Below, one piece after another: positions 26,608 to 35,839 of a DNA stretch of 64,000 nucleotides. Source of the DNA: JARBAU01 sp040414675. Lineage in GTDB: Archaea > Thermoproteota > Nitrososphaeria > Nitrososphaerales > Nitrososphaeraceae. Made by a program: the position numbers and the translations under genes. The DNA lies in contig JBEDUN010000069.1 in assembly GCA_040414675.1 (NCBI GenBank), positions 62,001 through 126,000 on the forward strand, read 5' to 3'. The notes below the pieces were generated by a model. The model was not told the DNA's origin, ran no database searches, and saw only the letters and a list, made by a program, of their open reading frames with translations. Within the stretch, counting starts at the first letter, position 1. Every line of letters begins with the position of its first letter.

Positions 26608-26946
26608 ATGACCAATACGCTCAGGCCTGTCCTAAAAAGACAATTATTGTTCATTGGTGGCAGTTTGGGAGCTTGCTTTGTGATTGGTTACTTGTTCGGC
26701 TATTTTATAGGCATCATTCTTAATATGGCAATATTCTTAGGAATTCTCTTATACATTAGAAAAAAACAGTCTAGAGCATTGAAATCATTGGGCTTCAGTG
26801 ATGAAAAGGCTGGTGGAGCAGGATTTGGCTGGTTTCAGGGCGACCCAGTGAGAGTCAGATATATCTGCTTGGGATGCGGAGCAGAGATTGATGGAATTAA
26901 TAGTTGCAGCAAGTGCGGATCGAGAATGAAAAAGCCTATCTTTTGA
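26608..26946 (+). CDS. Two-TM protein with C-terminal zinc ribbon
   Basis: A 112-aa protein with two hydrophobic segments (about residues 13-34 and 35-50, FIGGSLGACFVIGYLFGYF and IILNMAIFLGILLYI). These are followed by a basic loop, a Gly-rich stretch and a zinc ribbon CLGCGAEI...CSKCGSRM (four Cys, about 90-107). The layout is a membrane-anchored zinc ribbon exposed to the cytoplasm. Function unknown. It is divergent from the tandem-repeat protein and followed by a decayed DUF354 fragment. Confidence 0.75.
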   Translation: MTNTLRPVLKRQLLFIGGSLGACFVIGYLFGYFIGIILNMAIFLGILLYIRKKQSRALKSLGFSDEKAGGAGFGWFQGDPVRVRYICLGCGAEIDGINSCSKCGSRMKKPIF

Positions 26947-26953
26947 TATTGAA

Positions 26954-27099
26954 ACGATAGCTTGACTTTTTATAAGCTAGTTTAAATGTCCTACCATTGC
27001 TTGCCCGAAGCTTATTAAGACTATGTCGATAGTGGTCGGTTCCAGTTAAGTTCGTGATAATTTTATTGAGTAAAACAATAACTATGAAAAACAATTAAA
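26954..27099 (-). pseudogene. Decayed fragment of a DUF354-family gene
   Basis: On the minus strand an open stretch reads ...HYRHSLNKLRASNGRTFKLAYK..., which matches the DUF354 protein at 13828-14892 over KLRAS-NRTFKLAY. At the DNA level 26972-27014 is nearly identical to 14659-14700 (shared blocks AAGCTTCGGGCAAG and AGGACATTTAAA). Frame beyond the match does not continue the family. It is too short for a gene, so it is a duplication remnant; exact borders are uncertain. Confidence 0.6.
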
Positions 27100-27416
27100 G
27101 TCTCGATGACTCTGGACTGTCTTACCAGACCCCTCGAATATTAGCACCAATGTTATTATGCATAACAAGCTAGAATTTTCGTTTTCTGCGAAGATTTCAG
27201 TCATTATTTATTTATAGTTCACAATTTAGTCGCCAATTTGTTCTATCTATTGCAGGTACCTTCGTTGTCTATTGGATCTTGCCATTCAGAAATAAGATTC
27301 TATCCCTTTTCAGTAGCTTAATCCTTGGAGTCATTACATTATAGCGTTAAGACTTAATGTGGATAGAATTGTTTAATGTTTCTTCCAATGGAGCTAGGGA
27401 CATATCTTATTGGATG
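27100..27416. other. Intergenic region with nothing recognised
   Basis: About 315 bp between the DUF354 fragment and the 3' end of the multicopper oxidase gene. No gene or repeat recognised. Confidence 0.4.
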
Positions 27417-28850
27417 CTATGTCGCTGGAACGAATGGTGGCCTGACGATACTCAAGGATTGGTCTTTGTTGTGATTAACACTTGTGATATGGTCCGACTT
27501 CACAGGTGTGTGAATGCTTGTCGCGACTGGTTGCATCATCATTGTTTCCGGTTTGCTAACGACGTTAAACATGCCCATCCATCCAAGGTCAGTAAATTCA
27601 GTAACATGAGCATGGAACATGTACATCCCAGGCTTGGTGTAGTTAAATTCGAGTATTCCTCTATCGCCTTGACCTAATTCGACGACATCAGTCTTGTAAC
27701 TAGGATTCATCCCGGTTCCCGCAGGATAATATTCGAACATGTTTCCATGTAGGTGGAAGCTATTCGTAAGATCGAATTCAAGCATGTTGACAAGATAAAT
27801 CCTATACGGCTGTCCTGTGAGTAGTTGTATAGGATGATCATTATATACAAATGCAGGACCATTTACGCTATATATCTGATTACTGCCTTCATCTGATTGA
27901 GTTGCCTTTTCGAAATTTGTTCGCAAAGCAGACGCTGTTGGCGGTTGTTCTGATTCTGAGGCATTAGTACTATAATCATCCTTTAGATTGTAGCCATTCA
28001 TTAACATTACCATCTCTTTTGCAGGAGGTCTGGGTACCTTTGAATCTATTATCATGACACCATAAAGACCGTGATTAATGTGGGACTGAATAGGTGCAAC
28101 GTGGCAGTGGTAAGGGTATACACCGTAAGGTCCCGCAGTAAAAGTATAAGTGTAATGACCTCCAGGTGGAATCGCTCCAGACATACCTGTGACCCCGTCC
28201 ATCATGCCTGAATGAATCGAATGCATATGTAGCGAGTGTGGATGAAGAGAGTCTTTTGAATTGTAAACAGTGAGTTTTATAATATCTCCTTCAGTCATTC
28301 TCATAGTTGGGCCTGGGACAGTGTTATTAAATGTCCATGCGTTATATAGTACTGGGTCAGTTTTGTTTTCAGTGATAGGGATTACATTGTTCTCACTAAC
28401 TATCAATGAGAACTCTCGTAACGTAGTACCGTTTTGCAACTTAGTAACGTGTCCACAATTGAAATAAGTCAGGTATTCGACTGGATTTGGTCTTTCACTA
28501 AGATTTGTTGCACAGTTTTTCCCTACTGGTACTGAGATCATGGATGGATCAGACGTAATTGGACTAGTCGCGACCACTGCCCTTGTAGGTATTTGGTGCG
28601 ATTTGTCTTGTAGAGATTCTGCATTATCTTTCATTTGTAGATTGCCATTATTAGTGTTGTCAGTAGTAGAGTCAGTCGTTTTACCATTATCATTTTCATG
28701 TTGTTTATCATGAGATTTTGCGTGCAAATCAATTGAATTCGTACTATTATACGTTACTGCAGACAGGACTAAAACGCTTAGTATAGCTACTAAAAAGTAA
28801 TTTTGGAGAAAGGATCTGCTTTTTAAAGGAATGGTATTATGAAATGTCAT
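27417..28850 (-). CDS. Secreted or membrane-anchored two-domain multicopper oxidase
   Basis: A 477-aa cupredoxin protein with an N-terminal hydrophobic segment (about 14-34) followed by a Ser/Thr/Asn/His-rich linker, so it is exported. Copper motifs: HPHSLHMHSIH (203-213), YHCHVAPIQSH with Cys249 and Met266 nearby, FHLHG (His366, His368) and FHAHVTEF (His413, His415). Cysteine occurs only in the first domain's copper motif, so the type 1 site lies in domain 1 and the trinuclear His pairs are shared between domains. This fits 2-domain laccase-like enzymes rather than canonical NirK. The role in the ammonia-oxidiser periplasm is unknown; it could oxidise copper, NO-related compounds or metals. 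Confidence 0.87.
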   Translation of the reverse strand: MTFHNTIPLKSRSFLQNYFLVAILSVLVLSAVTYNSTNSIDLHAKSHDKQHENDNGKTTDSTTDNTNNGNLQMKDNAESLQDKSHQIPTRAVVATSPITSDPSMISVPVGKNCATNLSERPNPVEYLTYFNCGHVTKLQNGTTLREFSLIVSENNVIPITENKTDPVLYNAWTFNNTVPGPTMRMTEGDIIKLTVYNSKDSLHPHSLHMHSIHSGMMDGVTGMSGAIPPGGHYTYTFTAGPYGVYPYHCHVAPIQSHINHGLYGVMIIDSKVPRPPAKEMVMLMNGYNLKDDYSTNASESEQPPTASALRTNFEKATQSDEGSNQIYSVNGPAFVYNDHPIQLLTGQPYRIYLVNMLEFDLTNSFHLHGNMFEYYPAGTGMNPSYKTDVVELGQGDRGILEFNYTKPGMYMFHAHVTEFTDLGWMGMFNVVSKPETMMMQPVATSIHTPVKSDHITSVNHNKDQSLSIVRPPFVPAT

Positions 28851-29386
28851 GATCCTTCTCCGATTTATGTTTTTTAAATAATTTGAAATTGGCGTTCAAA
28901 CTTAGGATTTCATATTTTTGTCTCAATATAAATCACGCAGTTGGACATCGTAGCACATTGTTAGACAATCTTAGCCACTATAATGAGACAATTTATTATC
29001 TTAAATATTCTCAACTTATCTAAGATTTTCTTAGAGAGAATGTTAGTACTATTTTTAGTATAGATTTTTTCCCTTATAAGGGTATATGATTTGCGGGTGG
29101 AGGATTGTTTGGAAAAAATATTTAGTACTTTCTTATGAACTTTTAATATATTTCTTAAACTTGTTCATTTTTCAAGACGAATTTGTTTAATGATCGGAAT
29201 TTGCATAATTATGAGGATATCGAAAAAATATTCGAAAAATGGTTTAAAGCACTTTTGATTACGGATCTTCAATTCTCAAATATAACATTGTACTCGCTTG
29301 CTAAATGATCACTTAACCAACGACTAGGCAATATTAATGATTTATCTGTAATGTTGGTTAGTTATATTATATCTGAAGCAATTGTT
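28851..29386. other. AT-rich regulatory gap upstream of the multicopper oxidase
   Basis: Region of about 536 bp separating the oxidase start from a small secreted-protein gene. It holds AT-rich promoter-like tracts and the palindrome CCCTTATAAGGG (29071-29082) about 220 bp from the oxidase start. No gene was recognised. Confidence 0.5.
29071..29082. promoter_or_regulatory. Perfect 12-bp palindrome containing TATA
   Basis: CCCTTATAAGGG is self-complementary with a TTATAA core. It could be an operator overlapping a box A, or chance. It lies in the long gap upstream of the oxidase. Confidence 0.25.
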
Positions 29387-29767
29387 TTATCTGGAAAATG
29401 CGAAAGCGGCAGATGTTACCCAGTCAGGAGTTAGTCGTGATTGGCTAACAGTTATGTTGTAAACTCCATGTCCACTGCTTGCAATGACAAAAGGTCGTGT
29501 AGTTGTTTCAATCATGTTCGTTATTTTTCCATCATTAGCTTTTAGGTAAATTATAAGATCTACTAAATTAGTGTTCGTCGTGCCTTCATTAGTAACCTCA
29601 CCTGAACAATTTAGGATCTCAACCTCCTTAATGCATTTATGATCCAAAACTCTCAATACAGGCTCATTAGCAGCTGAGACAAAGCTAATCATATTCGTCT
29701 GAAGAAAGGACCAGATCGATAAGGTCATCACAAAAACAAATAGCAAAATCAAAATTGTTCTTAACAT
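29387..29767 (-). CDS. Exported small beta-rich protein
   Basis: A 126-aa protein with an N-terminal hydrophobic signal/anchor (about residues 3-25, ILILLFVFVMTLSIWSFL) and a small beta-type domain containing two cysteines (CIKEVEILNC), possibly a disulfide outside the cell. Its layout (EVTNEGTTNTNLVDLIIYLKAND) is like FxLYD/CARDB-type extracellular domains. Function unknown. It is the same-strand gene upstream of the oxidase but separated by 536 bp, so probably transcribed independently. Confidence 0.65.
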   Translation of the reverse strand: MLRTILILLFVFVMTLSIWSFLQTNMISFVSAANEPVLRVLDHKCIKEVEILNCSGEVTNEGTTNTNLVDLIIYLKANDGKITNMIETTTRPFVIASSGHGVYNITVSQSRLTPDWVTSAAFAFSR

Positions 29768-30244
29768 GGTCGAGGATACATCACATATGGATTATAACTC
29801 GTGATCCATAATAGTTTAACGACCCTGAATTTTATTTCACGTTTCAGTGGATGATATAATACTAATAGATAATGATTAGCCGATAATGACATTTTACATA
29901 ATTGTGAGGGAAGAAGGTTCTTATTATCAAATCCTTTCGGATGTACTTGAGCAGGAATTCAAGAATCAGCTTAAAAATTAATTGACGATCACCAAGAACT
30001 TCTTCGAATTGTTTTCTAAATATTTATTTGATTTTGCTTCGAACCACCCTACCATTTTGAATATTATATAACCGCATCATCTAATCTTATTTTTTGTATA
30101 CGTAGTTTTGTTGTCTCTAAGTTTCGCTCTCTAGAGGAATCTCTATATTTTGAAATTTCCATATCTGATCATGTTATTCCTGAAATAAATCGGCCGATAT
30201 ATACTTCTCTGCTTCTAATTTGAATACCTGTCTTTGTCAGTCTG

Positions 30245-30536
30245 TCAGTCTGTACAGTTCAAAAAATTACCAATATTGTCCTTTTCATAACAGACTACAC
30301 TAACAATATGGAGATCATTTAGATTGCAAAACTCGGTATAAAACCTATTTACTTCAGCTTCTCGCAGATTCAACTTTATAGCAACTTGAGTTTTGCTCTG
30401 AAAACTTTGTAGGCCTGAAACGAAACAGAAATCGAAGCTCTCTTTCTTTCTCTTTTTGCAGCCTTCTGCAGTATAACTCCGATATCTCGAAATGAGATTC
30501 CAACTTGCTGAATAATCTAACAAGTGTTTTTGTCAT
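30245..30536 (-). pseudogene. Remnant of a thaumarchaeal helix-turn-helix protein
   Basis: On the minus strand one frame reads SKTQVAIKLNLREAEVNRFYTEFCNLNDLHIV, which resembles the N-terminal helix-turn-helix of a repeated thaumarchaeal protein type (pattern KT-VAI-LNLRE-EV--FY-E---LN-LH). The start (MTKTLVRLFSKLE) is in a different frame of the same strand. The rest of the protein is missing after a stop. So it appears frameshifted and truncated. Identification is from pattern recollection, not a search. Confidence 0.4.
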
Positions 30537-30645
30537 GGTTATATAGGTCCACCACCAGACATTCCTTTTCTTCTCTTGTTAATATCATACTAGTAATTTA
30601 ATTAAAGAGTATAAAATAAAAAATGAAAAAAGAAAACAAGTCCCT

Positions 30646-30728
30646 TGCTACCACGTCTTTTATCTCTGCTACCACGTCTTTTATCTCTGCTACCACCTGA
30701 TTGCTCCTGCTATCATCTGTTACCATGC
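30646..30728. repeat. Short tandem repeat, about 21-bp unit
   Basis: Two identical 21-nt units, TGCTACCACGTCTTTTATCTC, at 30646-30666 and 30667-30687. They are followed by two diverged units beginning TGCTACCACCTG (30688-30707) and TGCTATCATCTG (30708-30728). It is too short for CRISPR, has no spacers, and lies in non-coding DNA. Confidence 0.8.
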
Positions 30729-31732
30729 ATTAAAGTATACTCGTGCAATAACTTGATACGACAATATTTTATTACAGACAAGATGTATCTGTATAGAAAT
30801 CAACAAGCTCTGCTACTTTGGCTTTAATCAAATATTTTTAGGGAGTAGATGTCATCTTTAACAACATTCCGATTCATTTATTTTTGGAACATTTCGTTTT
30901 CTTTAATACATATGACCTTTTAGAAGTGACTATAAAACGGTAGAATTTAGTTAAAAGTAAGTAATCCCTCGTACTATTCAATATAGTAGTAATATATACT
31001 AGGAAATCATGTTCGAGGCCCAATTCGTATTAGATGGTAGCAGCTTCCACTATTGATCCAGAAACAAGGATTGATAGAATACTACATTGTATTTTTTATT
31101 CGTGTTGACCGATATTTACTTTTCCTGCACCAAATTGACCATAGGTCGGATAGACCTAGTTTTAAAGACCGTATGCTTTCAAGTAAACATACAAGATATA
31201 TTATTATTAATGCAGCTTCACTAATAACAGAATTGCGTTTAAGAATTAGCCGATACTTATAAAGTTGTGAATATTTTTTTCTCTTAGATGGATACGGATT
31301 TTTCGGATAGACTGGTTGGAACAGTTAATCAGTATTTTCATTTAGCTGCTCACATATCAATCAGTGAATTTGAAAATGCAAAGTGGTTCGTCTGTTGAAC
31401 AATTATTACACCCTTTACAATCAGACACGGAACAAAATCACAATGGAAGAGTTTTGGAGGCATGAACAGACTCATTTTCTCCACATGGATAGTTGCACCT
31501 TATGCTACATCACTCCTAGCATTCTTACAGCTCTAGTAACTTTTCTTCCAGATCGCTCCACATTAAATTCGGACCTAATTGTGGATCAGCCAGATGCAAA
31601 TTATAATTTTCTTTTGTCTCGATCATTACTACTAATCACTTAAGTTTACGACATTATTTTGGCAAATGATGAGGTCTTGAATTGCAGACGCTAAGTTGGA
31701 AAGTATTATTACGAGGTAAGTCATCTAAGCAT

Positions 31733-32131
31733 ATGCCACTTAAAACTGTCGTACGAAAGAGGGACGAAGAAGGTGTGTTAGTAGTATCAACCTTTCCAAA
31801 ATCTGACATTTTTTCATCTATTGCTAAGAAGCTGATTGTGGATAAGCATTTGTGTGCCTGTATAAATGTAATAAAAATTAACTCATTTTACTATTGGAAA
31901 GGTAAACTGGAAGTTCATAATGAATATATGGCTGTTTTCAAATCAACGCACAAGAGGGTACATGCCCTAAAGCAAGAAATAGAAAAAATTCACCCATATG
32001 AAGTTCCTGAGATAGTTGAGCTAAAGACAGGCAGATTCAACAAGGCATATTTATCATGGCTAAATAATTCAACTTCGAACATCAAGGGGCCGGTCAAAAT
32101 ATCCAGACTCAAAAACTACGATATTAAATAA
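31733..32131 (+). CDS. cutA: CutA-type divalent-cation tolerance protein
   Basis: Trimeric PII-like-fold protein. Core blocks: VLVVSTFPKSDIFSSIAKKLIVDKHLCACINV (with the metal-associated Cys) and FYYWKGKLEVHNEYMAVFKST, then HPYEVPEIVEL. From the ATG at 31733 the product is 132 aa; an in-frame TTG at 31682 would add 17 residues. The C-terminal residues after the conserved WL are an extension. Role in copper or other metal tolerance is inferred from the family name; biochemical function is debated. It converges on the pelota gene. Confidence 0.92.
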   Translation: MPLKTVVRKRDEEGVLVVSTFPKSDIFSSIAKKLIVDKHLCACINVIKINSFYYWKGKLEVHNEYMAVFKSTHKRVHALKQEIEKIHPYEVPEIVELKTGRFNKAYLSWLNNSTSNIKGPVKISRLKNYDIK

Positions 32132-32217
32132 ATTTATATCTTACCAACATTGGGTAACTCAGGACTACATTTATTCTGTATTGCATGTATTGTCAACTCA
32201 TTAATACAGAAAAGAGA

Positions 32218-33321
32218 TTATGTTATAGGGTATCTTAATAAGGCAATTATTCCTCCCAGCGAAGATACTCTAAGGCCCATATCAGTAGACGAATCAACAG
32301 CATAAGTCTTTGAACTATTTCGTTCCACTTTATTTAATACCTCTATAAAATCATCTTCATCTACAGTTGAATATACAGAATCAGAAAAAACAAGGCTTTC
32401 GATAGCTCCCAGGGTGGCCGCATTTGAAACTTCATTTATACCCATAGAATATTTCCGGATACCTTTTTGTACCTGCCGCATCACTTCATCTATGATTTTC
32501 GAAACAGCAACAATTTTACTTGAACTCATAACATCCTTGGCAGCGTCTGAGCGAAGCATCACAGGGAATCCATCTTCTCCAGCAACATCTACTCCGTTAA
32601 CTATCGCAAGCCTTTCGTGACTAATGGGCGGTTTGTTTGTAGTTAAATAGTTATAGAGATTGCGTTTCGTTTCACCAGGACCGAATAGCAGTATTCTTTT
32701 TCCGACCTCCGTGATACGGCTTTCGTCACCAGTATTATCTATAGATCTGATCATTCTGGCAATATCGCCCAAGTACGTCTCTAATTCATTGTGCCGAGAA
32801 TTCTGTGGATACCGCTTTCCGCTGTATGCGGAGTAAATATTTTGAATAACACTTAGATGTGTTCCAGAAAGCTTCGCAACTGCAGCTTCACGGTTATCAA
32901 TAGCAACAAGAATAAAGCTTGACCCCGCATCACCTTGAGATCTTCTTAAGACAGTGATTTCTGAACCGTGCCATTCTCTCCCTTTGTCTATGGTTATGGA
33001 ATCACCTATCTGAAGAGTGAGTGAATGATGCCCTCCTCTTGGTACCAAATCATTGTCGGTATTTGTGATAACACCTGAAATGCGTAATCGATCAACTAGA
33101 CTATCAAGACTAATTTTATCAACATTGAGAGCGACCCTAATTTTGATCCGATCTCCCTTGTCAGGTCTGGAATATTCTTTCTCTTGTTTGATTACTCTAG
33201 TTGTAACAGAAACAACAGAATCATTTTTCGCAATTAGTCTTCTAAGTGTAAATAGGTCATCTGCATCTTCTGCAATAACGTAGAAGGCCTTCTTGGATCC
33301 TTTAACATCCTTTATTATCAT
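32218..33321 (-). CDS. pelA: Pelota (aDom34), ribosome-rescue factor
   Basis: A 367-aa homologue of eukaryotic Dom34/Pelota, an eRF1-like protein that enters stalled ribosomes and, with ABCE1 or aEF1A-type GTPase, splits them. The N-terminal domain has KKAFYVIAEDADDLFTLRRLI, TTRVIKQ and DKGDRIKIRVALNV, then the central VAIDNREAAVAKL, and the C-terminal VDVAGEDGFPVML. The GGQ motif of release factors is absent, as expected for Pelota. It follows a small gene on the same strand by 58 bp. Confidence 0.95.
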   Translation of the reverse strand: MIIKDVKGSKKAFYVIAEDADDLFTLRRLIAKNDSVVSVTTRVIKQEKEYSRPDKGDRIKIRVALNVDKISLDSLVDRLRISGVITNTDNDLVPRGGHHSLTLQIGDSITIDKGREWHGSEITVLRRSQGDAGSSFILVAIDNREAAVAKLSGTHLSVIQNIYSAYSGKRYPQNSRHNELETYLGDIARMIRSIDNTGDESRITEVGKRILLFGPGETKRNLYNYLTTNKPPISHERLAIVNGVDVAGEDGFPVMLRSDAAKDVMSSSKIVAVSKIIDEVMRQVQKGIRKYSMGINEVSNAATLGAIESLVFSDSVYSTVDEDDFIEVLNKVERNSSKTYAVDSSTDMGLRVSSLGGIIALLRYPIT

Positions 33322-33379
33322 AGAAAAAGATTAGAACTCATCAGGATATAGCCACTTAATTCAAATATTGTTCATTTGC

Positions 33380-33811
33380 CTAAGAGGAGCTCGTCGTAGT
33401 TCCTTGCTCACTTGCTTTATACTTAATTTGAGGCGACTTTAAATAACTATCAACCCATTCTTGTGTAAGCACTCCTGATTGAACAAGATTAACAAGCGCA
33501 TTAGCTGAGGCTTCACCATGTACTTTTCCAGATCGTCTTCTAGTTTGCCTCCATTTTAGCTGAGTATTGCCGCTCTTTGACGAGTATATAATACCAAGGA
33601 TCTCTTTAGCATTAACAAATGTCATTTCGCGAATTCTCTTTAATGTGACTTTATCTGCTGCTTCTATATATATAGCGCCTGGACCTTCTTCTCGTTCTGG
33701 AAAAACTTCATAATCTCGGAGATATATTTCTGGTATGAACGATCTACACGTACTAAAGATAATAAATTGTCTGAAATTCTCAAGTGAAGCGGTAGTTTCG
33801 ATATGAACCAA
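33380..33811 (-). CDS. Conserved-looking hypothetical protein upstream of pelota
   Basis: A 143-aa soluble protein, Ser-rich at the end (TTTSSS). Central segment FPEREEGPGAIYIEAADKVTLKRIREMTF looks like an alpha/beta domain, and WRQTRRRSGKVHGEASANALVNLV is basic. No family recognised. It is 58 bp upstream of pelA and on the same strand, so co-transcription with ribosome rescue is possible. Confidence 0.6.
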   Translation of the reverse strand: MVHIETTASLENFRQFIIFSTCRSFIPEIYLRDYEVFPEREEGPGAIYIEAADKVTLKRIREMTFVNAKEILGIIYSSKSGNTQLKWRQTRRRSGKVHGEASANALVNLVQSGVLTQEWVDSYLKSPQIKYKASEQGTTTSSS

Positions 33812-34126
33812 TTTTCGATATATAAAAAGGTTTAGTCACTTATCAATTTTATGACTTTATGCATTGAAATCTTTCATCATATTTAACAATCTAGACAGAC
33901 TCCAAACTCAAGATCTACATCACTGGAAACTCAGTAGGGCTGGTTTCGTCATCGTTTGTCTTATTATATTTTCTAGCTAGATCTATAAAAGTGATTGTGA
34001 AGTTCAAGATGATAGAAATCCAGAGAGGATACTTGAGATTTCGGTTTCATTATCTTGATACAATCTGCAGTTTTTCATAATCTCGGATGTGTTATATCAG
34101 ATAAAGGAGATCCATTGTTAGCAACG
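33812..34126. other. Intergenic region without a gene
   Basis: About 315 bp containing the 3' side of the tetraether synthase gene and the promoter side of the 143-aa gene. AT-rich; nothing else recognised. Confidence 0.4.
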
Positions 34127-35839
34127 CTAGGCACCAGCCATGCCATTGCGTAGCTCGACGCCTCTATGGTCTTCCACACCAGCGGATTCTGCAGCCGCCT
34201 TGTGCATCTCTGACATGGCGCATCCCATTTCTGCCTCTGGTTTGCCTCGACGCATCAAACCTCTATACAATCCAGCTTCTAATGTGTGACCCTGTGCCCG
34301 TTCCCACTCTTCCACAGGAATACTGTACTTCTTCTGAATTCTATCTCTATACCATTCAGGAATCACATTGAATGCACAGAATGGAATTATTCTAAGATCC
34401 GGAGTAAGGTAATGAATATCACATCTTTGCAATCTTTCAAGGTCTTCATTGTATTTGTCTTGGAAGTGCATCATTCCCAAAAACAATGACCTGCCATGCC
34501 ACGATCCAACCGAGTCAAAATTCTGCTTCAGGAGGATGCTCGAAAACATTTTCGCAAGGTCCAAACCTCGAGGCTGTTTGCTTTTGTCAACAAATTGATT
34601 GAGCTTGCGCATTACATTCAGTATAGCCAAATATCTATTCGCACCCGATTTTATTTCGTCACTTTTTTCTTCAAAATATTCTAGCAATCCCTTGAGGTCA
34701 ACAAAACTAGTCAGTGGAGTTAATTTCCTTGTTTCTGAATCTTCGAAAACATATGTGCCGGCACCGCACGCGAAGTGAATTGAAAGTTCGTACTTTGGTT
34801 TCTTCGAAAAGGCTTCTATCACATCGGTCATAGGCATGCATGACGGAACTGGAAACCACGCATCTTTTGTAATATCCCCATTGGTTTGCTCTTCTATCCT
34901 CTCAATACAATCTGGAATCGTGATTCTATATTTTTCCCTCTCCTTCTTTGACATTCTCCCAGTTAGTGAGACGGGCTGGAAATTAACTGCGTGGACAACG
35001 TCCAAATTCTTTTGTGCATATCCAATTATTCCACCCAATTCATGATCGTTTATAGACTTGATTACTGTTGGCACAAACACCACTGTCATTCCACATTTTC
35101 TAGCGGATTCTAAAGTATAGGGAACTTCCCAATGGTTCTTTGGATTGGTTCTTGGAGTCACTCCATCAAATGAAAGATAAAGATTGCTAACCCCAGCTGT
35201 TCGTATTTGTCTCATGGTTTCAGGAGAAAGGGCCAATTTTATACCATTTGTATTCATCTGAATATGGTCAACACCTTCTTCCTTCATAATACGAATGAGG
35301 TCTGTAATGTCGTCTCTTAACATTGGTTCACCACCAGTTATCTGTATAGAATTTCCTGCAATCGGTTTCTGAGCTTTCAAAGTCTTCATCATACCCCTTA
35401 CTTGCTCATGGGTTGGTTCGTACAAATATGCGCCTTCAAGACCCTTCTTGACATAAAAGAAGCAATACCAACATGTCAAATCACATCTATTAGTTACTAT
35501 CATATTTGCTAGTCCTGAATGAGACAAATGGTTTGTACATAGTCCGCAGTTAGTTGGGCAGGCGCATTTGTCAATCATAACATTTGGTGCATGAGCTCCC
35601 TTTCCGTCCTTCCAATAAGTGCTGAATTTTTTATACATGTCATAAGATCCGAAATACAATTCTTCGCATTCGCCATGAGTTGGACAATTCTTAGTCATGT
35701 AGACTTGTCCCCCTCGTTCAAATACTTCTGCGTCAAGTATCATATTACAATCTGGACAAATGCTTTGAGTAAACCTTATGGAACGCTTTGATAGATCAGG
35801 AGTCCTTGTTGATAGATTCGAAATTTGAATTAAATCCAT
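34127..35839 (-). CDS. tes: Radical SAM enzyme of the tetraether lipid synthase (Tes) type
   Basis: A product of about 570 aa that belongs to the MJ0619/MA1486 family, which joins two archaeol chains to form tetraether (GDGT) lipids. The radical SAM cluster motif CDLTCWYC (CX3CX2C, about residues 119-126) is followed by GGEPMLRDD. Before it stand the N-terminal cysteine pairs CPDC and CPTHGEC and the CACPTNCGLC block (extra clusters or zinc sites). The C-terminal half holds FACGAGTYVFED and RIIPFCAFN with further Cys. A TTG at 35845 is an alternative start two codons upstream. It is divergent from a TrmB-type regulator. Confidence 0.9.
   Translation of the reverse strand: MDLIQISNLSTRTPDLSKRSIRFTQSICPDCNMILDAEVFERGGQVYMTKNCPTHGECEELYFGSYDMYKKFSTYWKDGKGAHAPNVMIDKCACPTNCGLCTNHLSHSGLANMIVTNRCDLTCWYCFFYVKKGLEGAYLYEPTHEQVRGMMKTLKAQKPIAGNSIQITGGEPMLRDDITDLIRIMKEEGVDHIQMNTNGIKLALSPETMRQIRTAGVSNLYLSFDGVTPRTNPKNHWEVPYTLESARKCGMTVVFVPTVIKSINDHELGGIIGYAQKNLDVVHAVNFQPVSLTGRMSKKEREKYRITIPDCIERIEEQTNGDITKDAWFPVPSCMPMTDVIEAFSKKPKYELSIHFACGAGTYVFEDSETRKLTPLTSFVDLKGLLEYFEEKSDEIKSGANRYLAILNVMRKLNQFVDKSKQPRGLDLAKMFSSILLKQNFDSVGSWHGRSLFLGMMHFQDKYNEDLERLQRCDIHYLTPDLRIIPFCAFNVIPEWYRDRIQKKYSIPVEEWERAQGHTLEAGLYRGLMRRGKPEAEMGCAMSEMHKAAAESAGVEDHRGVELRNGMAGA

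Larger units (their letters stand above)
29768..31681. other. Long gene-poor region
   Basis: About 1.9 kb with no intact gene. It contains the decayed HTH gene (30245-30536), a tandem repeat (30646-30728) and several short unsupported frames near 31.05-31.6 kb. A possible 31-residue frame begins at 29886 but has no supporting signal. The region looks like a site of gene decay. Confidence 0.55.

Noticed and set aside
27357..27677. Plus-strand 106-aa frame at the end of the multicopper oxidase gene
   Set aside because: It is antisense to the copper-ligand region of a well-supported gene.
27417..28850. Calling the multicopper oxidase NirK
   Set aside because: The HxH...HCH and HxH...HAH motif pairs indicate a trinuclear site as in two-domain oxidases rather than the NirK pattern remembered for ammonia-oxidising archaea; left as multicopper oxidase.
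29071..29082. Start of a small plus-strand gene after the CCCTTATAAGGG palindrome
   Set aside because: The 34-residue frame starts only about 10 nt after the box, and the peptide has no recognisable feature.
29886..29981. Possible 31-residue gene
   Set aside because: Open frame only; no promoter or motif support in a decayed region.
30646..30728. CRISPR array
   Set aside because: The units abut directly, are about 21 bp, have no spacers and no cas genes nearby.
31053..31643. Two short plus-strand frames in the gene-poor region
   Set aside because: Composition is that of AT-rich non-coding DNA, with no motif and no promoter spacing.
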